DNA from: Raineya orbicola
Lineage (GTDB): Bacteria; Bacteroidota; Bacteroidia; Cytophagales; Thermonemataceae
Direction: 5' to 3'
Assembly: GCF_002843425.1 (NCBI RefSeq)
Contig: NZ_NKXO01000005.1
Span: 41,232-105,231, forward strand
DNA length: 64,000 bases
The notes below the pieces were generated by a model. That model was given only the letters and a program-made list of their open reading frames with translations, ran no database searches and was not told the origin of the DNA. This document shows, piece after piece, positions 61,296 through 64,000 of the stretch. The stretch's first letter is position 1. Each line of letters opens with the position of its first letter. The position numbers were made by a program, and so were the translations under genes.

Positions 61296-61907
61296 ATGAA
61301 ATCCATTTATTTTTTTCTACTCTGTTGGTTTTTGGCAAAAAATGTTGCCATTGCCCAAAATGAATCTGCTGTTAGAATGATAGAAGCAGAAACTATCAGT
61401 AGCACTGAAAAGGTGATTGAAAAGGCTTCACATTCTCCTGTTGTACAAACTATTAAAGCCATTTCGGCTAAACAGGTTGAACCTTTGCAAACAAATGAAT
61501 TAGTAAAACCTGCCCCTATATCAGGTAGGTTTGCCAAGCAAATTAAAAAGAACCTAAAACCTCAAAAAAATACTCAGGAAAATAATCCTAACAGAGAAGG
61601 TAAATTTTGGGCTGGTTTATTTGGTTTAATTTCTTCATTAGCCTTTGTGCTACTTTTTGGCGAAGCAGTATGGGGGATTTTCTTAGTTTCTATTGGGGCT
61701 CTTATCATATCTTTCATTATCAACGCCCGAGTAGGGAGCGTTTTTGCCGTTATCAATCTAATCGTTTCTTTGATACTGGTTATTGTAGGTATTTCCAGCT
61801 CCAATGGAATGGCTCTGCTCTTGGGATTGTTAATGCTAGCTTTTACACTTGGCTTAATGGGTGTTGGTTCTGCAAGTAGCAGTAGCACAGTTATTTTCTC
61901 ACGATAA
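61296..61907 (+). CDS. Membrane protein with signal peptide and four helices, function unknown
   Basis: A 203-aa protein. A signal peptide (MKSIYFFLLCWFLAKNVAIAQ) is followed by a polar region of about 85 residues. Four closely packed hydrophobic helices come next (FWAGLFGLISSLAFVLLFG, VWGIFLVSIGALIISFII, VFAVINLIVSLILVIVGI, ALLLGLLMLAFTLGLMGVG) and a short Ser-rich end. This signal, linker and helical-bundle layout is common in uncharacterised Bacteroidota proteins. It sits 12 bases upstream of the MORN-like/TPR gene and is very likely in the same operon. No specific function can be given. Confidence 0.82.
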   Translation: MKSIYFFLLCWFLAKNVAIAQNESAVRMIEAETISSTEKVIEKASHSPVVQTIKAISAKQVEPLQTNELVKPAPISGRFAKQIKKNLKPQKNTQENNPNREGKFWAGLFGLISSLAFVLLFGEAVWGIFLVSIGALIISFIINARVGSVFAVINLIVSLILVIVGISSSNGMALLLGLLMLAFTLGLMGVGSASSSSTVIFSR

Positions 61908-61919
61908 AATTCATAGTTT

Positions 61920-63002
61920 ATGAAAAAATATGCCACTGTTATTTTCTTACTTTTGAGCCTTTGCGTAAAAGCTCAAAAAAGCATTCCTTCTGCCCCTAAT
62001 ACTACTGACGCACAAGGACACAGACAAGGAAAGTGGGTAATTACTTTTAGCAAAGACTGGTCGCCTTCCAAAAATGATATTGCTTTCTACAGAGTGCTTG
62101 AATACAAAAACGGGAAACCCGTAGGCAAAGTAAGAGATTATTTTGCTCATAATCATCAAGTACAATTTGAAGGAGAAATGATTGATGACACCCCTACCAA
62201 AGAAAAAATGAAAGGAACTTGTATTTGGTATTATGAAAATGGGCAAAAACAACAAGAAGCACGTTTTGATAATAATGGAAATCTTTTGGAAAGGAAAGTT
62301 TTTGATGAAAAAGGCAGGCAAATCCCCGCCGAACAGCTTAAAGCCCAAGAAGATTTAGAAAAAGGCTACCAACTCAACCAAGAAGGAAAATACCAAGAGG
62401 CTTTGCAATACTTAGAAAGTGCTAAAAAAGTCTTAAACAAAGAAAATTTTGGCAATTACTATCATTTTTTGCTTGGTAGCTTGGTGGTTTCTACACAAAA
62501 CCTCAAAATGTGGGGAAAAGCCTCGCAATACGCTGATGAATATCTTGCTGTTCTGAAAGAGAAATTTGGCGAAAACGATAAAAACTATGTTGAGGCAGTA
62601 ATGGATATAGCTTTCATTTACGAAATGGCAAACGAATTTCAGAAAGCCGAACAATGCTACCTTTTTATGCTCCGCTATGTAGAAAAAACGCAAGGCAAGC
62701 AATCCAAGGCATACGTTGCACAACTCAACAACCTTGCCTCTACCTATTTTCTAAAAAATGATTTCAAAACAGCACTCAAATACCTGCAAGAAAACAAGGA
62801 TATTTCTGCCAAAGTCAATGGAAATAAAAGCACAGACCACGCTCTAATTCTTGAAAATATCGGGCAATGTTATCGGTATATGAAAGACTGCAAAAACGCC
62901 AAACCCTATTTGCAAGAAGCAATGGAAATATTCAGAGAGCAAAAAGGAACAAGTAGCAAAGAATTTCAGCGTTGCCAAAAAGCAATGAACGATTGTCAGT
63001 AA
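61920..63002 (+). CDS. Exported MORN-like and TPR protein
   Basis: A 360-aa protein with signal peptide MKKYATVIFLLLSLCVKAQ. Residues 25-125 have YwqK/MORN-like turns (DAQGHRQGKWVITF, YKNGKPVGKVRDYF, GTCIWYYENGQKQQEARFDNNGNLLERKVFDEKG). Residues 140-350 are tetratricopeptide repeats of the long, Kinesin-light-chain style (KNYVEAVMDIAFIYEMANEFQKAEQCYLFML, KAYVAQLNNLASTYFLKNDFKTALKYL, DHALILENIGQCYRYMKDCKNAKPYLQ). It is predicted to be a periplasmic scaffold. The downstream gene at 63351 encodes a related TPR protein, separated by a MITE-like repeat. Confidence 0.88.
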   Translation: MKKYATVIFLLLSLCVKAQKSIPSAPNTTDAQGHRQGKWVITFSKDWSPSKNDIAFYRVLEYKNGKPVGKVRDYFAHNHQVQFEGEMIDDTPTKEKMKGTCIWYYENGQKQQEARFDNNGNLLERKVFDEKGRQIPAEQLKAQEDLEKGYQLNQEGKYQEALQYLESAKKVLNKENFGNYYHFLLGSLVVSTQNLKMWGKASQYADEYLAVLKEKFGENDKNYVEAVMDIAFIYEMANEFQKAEQCYLFMLRYVEKTQGKQSKAYVAQLNNLASTYFLKNDFKTALKYLQENKDISAKVNGNKSTDHALILENIGQCYRYMKDCKNAKPYLQEAMEIFREQKGTSSKEFQRCQKAMNDCQ

Positions 63003-63130
63003 ATCAAAAACTTACAATTTTTAGTTTAGATTATTGTTGGAAAGGCTTTTTCAAAGTGCTTTTATAGTATTAAAAAGACTTCCGAATTTGTGGTTCAGAA
63101 TTAAAATATTTTTTTATTATGCTTAATAAA

Positions 63131-63237
63131 CCACCCCTTAATCCCCTCCTTAAAAAGGAGGGGAGTTTGGATGTTCCTAAAATTTTGATTTTTAGGAGTT
63201 AACTTTCCCCTCCACAATGAGGAGGGGTTGGGGGTGG
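63131..63237. repeat. MITE-like nested inverted-repeat element
   Basis: The 348-base gap between two TPR genes (63003-63350) holds an element of about 107 bases. The outer arms are CCACCCC and GGGGTGG. Inside are three hairpins: CCCCTCCTT/AAGGAGGGG (63143-63163), TCCTAAAA/TTTTAGGA (63175-63197) and CCCCTCC/GGAGGGG (63207-63227). The C-rich composition is unlike the AT-rich surroundings. Similar CCCCTCCTT palindromes are common as dispersed repeats in Bacteroidota. No transposase is encoded. The rest of the gap shows nothing recognisable beyond a short upstream region of the next gene. Confidence 0.65.
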
Positions 63238-63350
63238 TGTTCTTAAAATTACATCTATCCAATATATCAAGATGTAATTCACATTTTTTAGTCATTATTT
63301 ATTCCCAATTATGCTAAGAATTTTAAACTTCAATCAAATAACATTCAACT

Positions 63351-63878
63351 ATGAAAATAATCTGCTTTTTCGGGCTTTATTTTTGGACTGTGTGCAATCT
63401 TTCAGCCCAAGATTGGCAAACACAATTCAAGCAAGGTGTGAGTGCCTATCAGGCAAAAAATTACAAAGAAGCCATTAGCCAATTTGGGTACGCCAAACAA
63501 GGAGCTATTGACTACGTAGGCAAAAATAATATCAACTATTATTACATTGTAACGCTTTTAGGCAGAGCCTACGAAGATAATTTGCAGTACAAAGAAGCAG
63601 AAAAAGAGTTTCGGGAAGCCTATGAGATAGCGAAAACTATCTTTCCTCAAAATCAGGAAGGATTTTTGGAAATGGCGGCTCACAATCTTGGAAAAAACTA
63701 TTATTTGCAAGAAAATTACGCCGAAGCCGAAAAGTACACCCAAGAAGCCTATCAGCTCAACAAGTCTGCCCCTGAAATAGACCTTTCCATTTACAACACC
63801 TTGGGGGCAATCTGCAAAGAACAAGGAAAATTTGAGGAAGCTGAAAAGTATTTTAGAGAAATAATGAAAAGAGTTTAG
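63351..63878 (+). CDS. Exported TPR protein
   Basis: A 175-aa protein with signal peptide MKIICFFGLYFWTVCNLSAQ. It is composed of about four tetratricopeptide repeats (FKQGVSAYQAKNYKEAISQF, YIVTLLGRAYEDNLQYKEAEKEFREAYEI, MAAHNLGKNYYLQENYAEAEKYTQEAYQL, IYNTLGAICKEQGKFEEAEKYF). Relatives with this repeat type usually continue for many more repeats or into a CHAT or kinase domain, so it is short; whether it is complete or a shortened copy is unclear. Its stop codon overlaps the end of a minus-strand frame. It belongs to the exported repeat-protein cluster. Confidence 0.85.
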   Translation: MKIICFFGLYFWTVCNLSAQDWQTQFKQGVSAYQAKNYKEAISQFGYAKQGAIDYVGKNNINYYYIVTLLGRAYEDNLQYKEAEKEFREAYEIAKTIFPQNQEGFLEMAAHNLGKNYYLQENYAEAEKYTQEAYQLNKSAPEIDLSIYNTLGAICKEQGKFEEAEKYFREIMKRV

Positions 63879-64000
63879 TCCTCCGACAAAAGTTGAATAG
63901 TTTTTACAAGTTGTGGATATTGGGTATCATTTAAGAGGCAATATTGCAAAAACAGGAAACCATACCTAAAAAAAGAGAACTCTCTACGCCCGTTAGGACA
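63875..64000 (-). CDS. C-terminal end of an unidentified protein, cut by window edge
   Basis: The minus strand is open from the right edge to a stop at 63875 (41 codons). The sequence ends FLFLQYCLLNDTQYPQLVKT followed by IQLLSED, with an earlier basic part NGRREFSFFRYG. It looks coding, with balanced composition and a convergent position that ends exactly at the stop of the neighbouring gene. No family can be recognised from so short a piece. Confidence 0.45.
   Translation of the reverse strand, partial: CPNGRREFSFFRYGFLFLQYCLLNDTQYPQLVKTIQLLSED

Noticed and set aside
63131..63237. CRISPR array or tRNA in the gap before the last TPR gene
   Set aside because: The repeats are nested inverted hairpins, not spaced direct repeats, and no cloverleaf or T-loop sequence is present.

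Overview
The window looks like chromosomal DNA of an AT-rich member of the Bacteroidota, most likely a gliding, aerobic Cytophagia-type organism. The evidence is a GldJ-type gliding lipoprotein at the left edge, a very large protein with a C-terminal type IX secretion (T9SS) sorting domain, two TonB-dependent receptors with N-terminal carboxypeptidase-D-like domains, a bacillithiol deacetylase (BshB1), and many promoters with the Bacteroidota pattern TTTG / TAnnTTTG instead of -35/-10 boxes. Shine-Dalgarno sequences are mostly absent. The genus cannot be fixed from sequence reading alone. No rRNA, tRNA, CRISPR array, prophage or transposase gene was seen.

Layout. 1-3.6 kb: gldJ (partial, minus) divergent from a sigma-54 enhancer-binding regulator, which is followed by a near-consensus sigma-54 promoter and an outer-membrane barrel gene. 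3.7-11.6 kb: AddB-like nuclease, an ECF sigma factor overlapping an anti-sigma/beta-barrel fusion, a small exported protein, a thioesterase and a BatA-like protein. 11.7-18.1 kb: a PLP enzyme, a DUF3127 protein with an SSB-like tail, a stand-alone nuoL with GDP-fucose synthase, and Mrp, rnpA and rpmH. 18.3-28 kb: an Oar-like receptor with a DUF4397 lipoprotein, a hydrolase, a CBS protein, a response regulator, a TPR protein, a membrane pseudokinase with LysM repeats, and dxr. 28-37.8 kb (minus): an AlbA_2/Schlafen-type protein, the giant T9SS cargo, lysC, a cation transporter and meaB. 37.9-42 kb: CHASE2 protein, FecR-like exported protein, a lipoprotein and a GT9 glycosyltransferase. 42-47.7 kb (minus): a sigma-54-driven small membrane protein, ribD, a NifU-type protein, a TPR protein, an AI-2E-family permease, and nuoB and nuoA. 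47.9-59.5 kb: histidine kinase, NhaD antiporter, a RanBP2-type zinc-finger protein, HAD phosphatase, a second receptor, sdaAB, a cyclophilin, a GAF/PAS sensor and bshB1. 59.6-63.9 kb: a co-directional run of exported repeat proteins (ankyrin, WG, MORN-like/TPR, TPR), a MITE-like inverted repeat, and the end of an unidentified minus-strand gene.

Themes. Housekeeping genes lie among envelope-sensing modules: an ECF sigma with a dual-membrane-type anti-sigma barrel, a catalytically dead kinase joined to periplasmic LysM repeats, a CHASE2/FecR-like pair, and a GAF/PAS sensor without an output domain. Complex I genes are scattered (nuoL alone at 13 kb, nuoA-nuoB alone at 47 kb), and sdaAB and the AddB-like gene lack their usual partner next door. 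Two sigma-54 promoters stand out, one for the barrel protein at 2.8 kb and one for a 74-residue membrane protein at 42.2 kb. The candidates I consider least ordinary are the pseudokinase-LysM protein, the sigma-54-controlled small protein, the ECF/anti-sigma barrel pair and the bacterial RanBP2 zinc finger.
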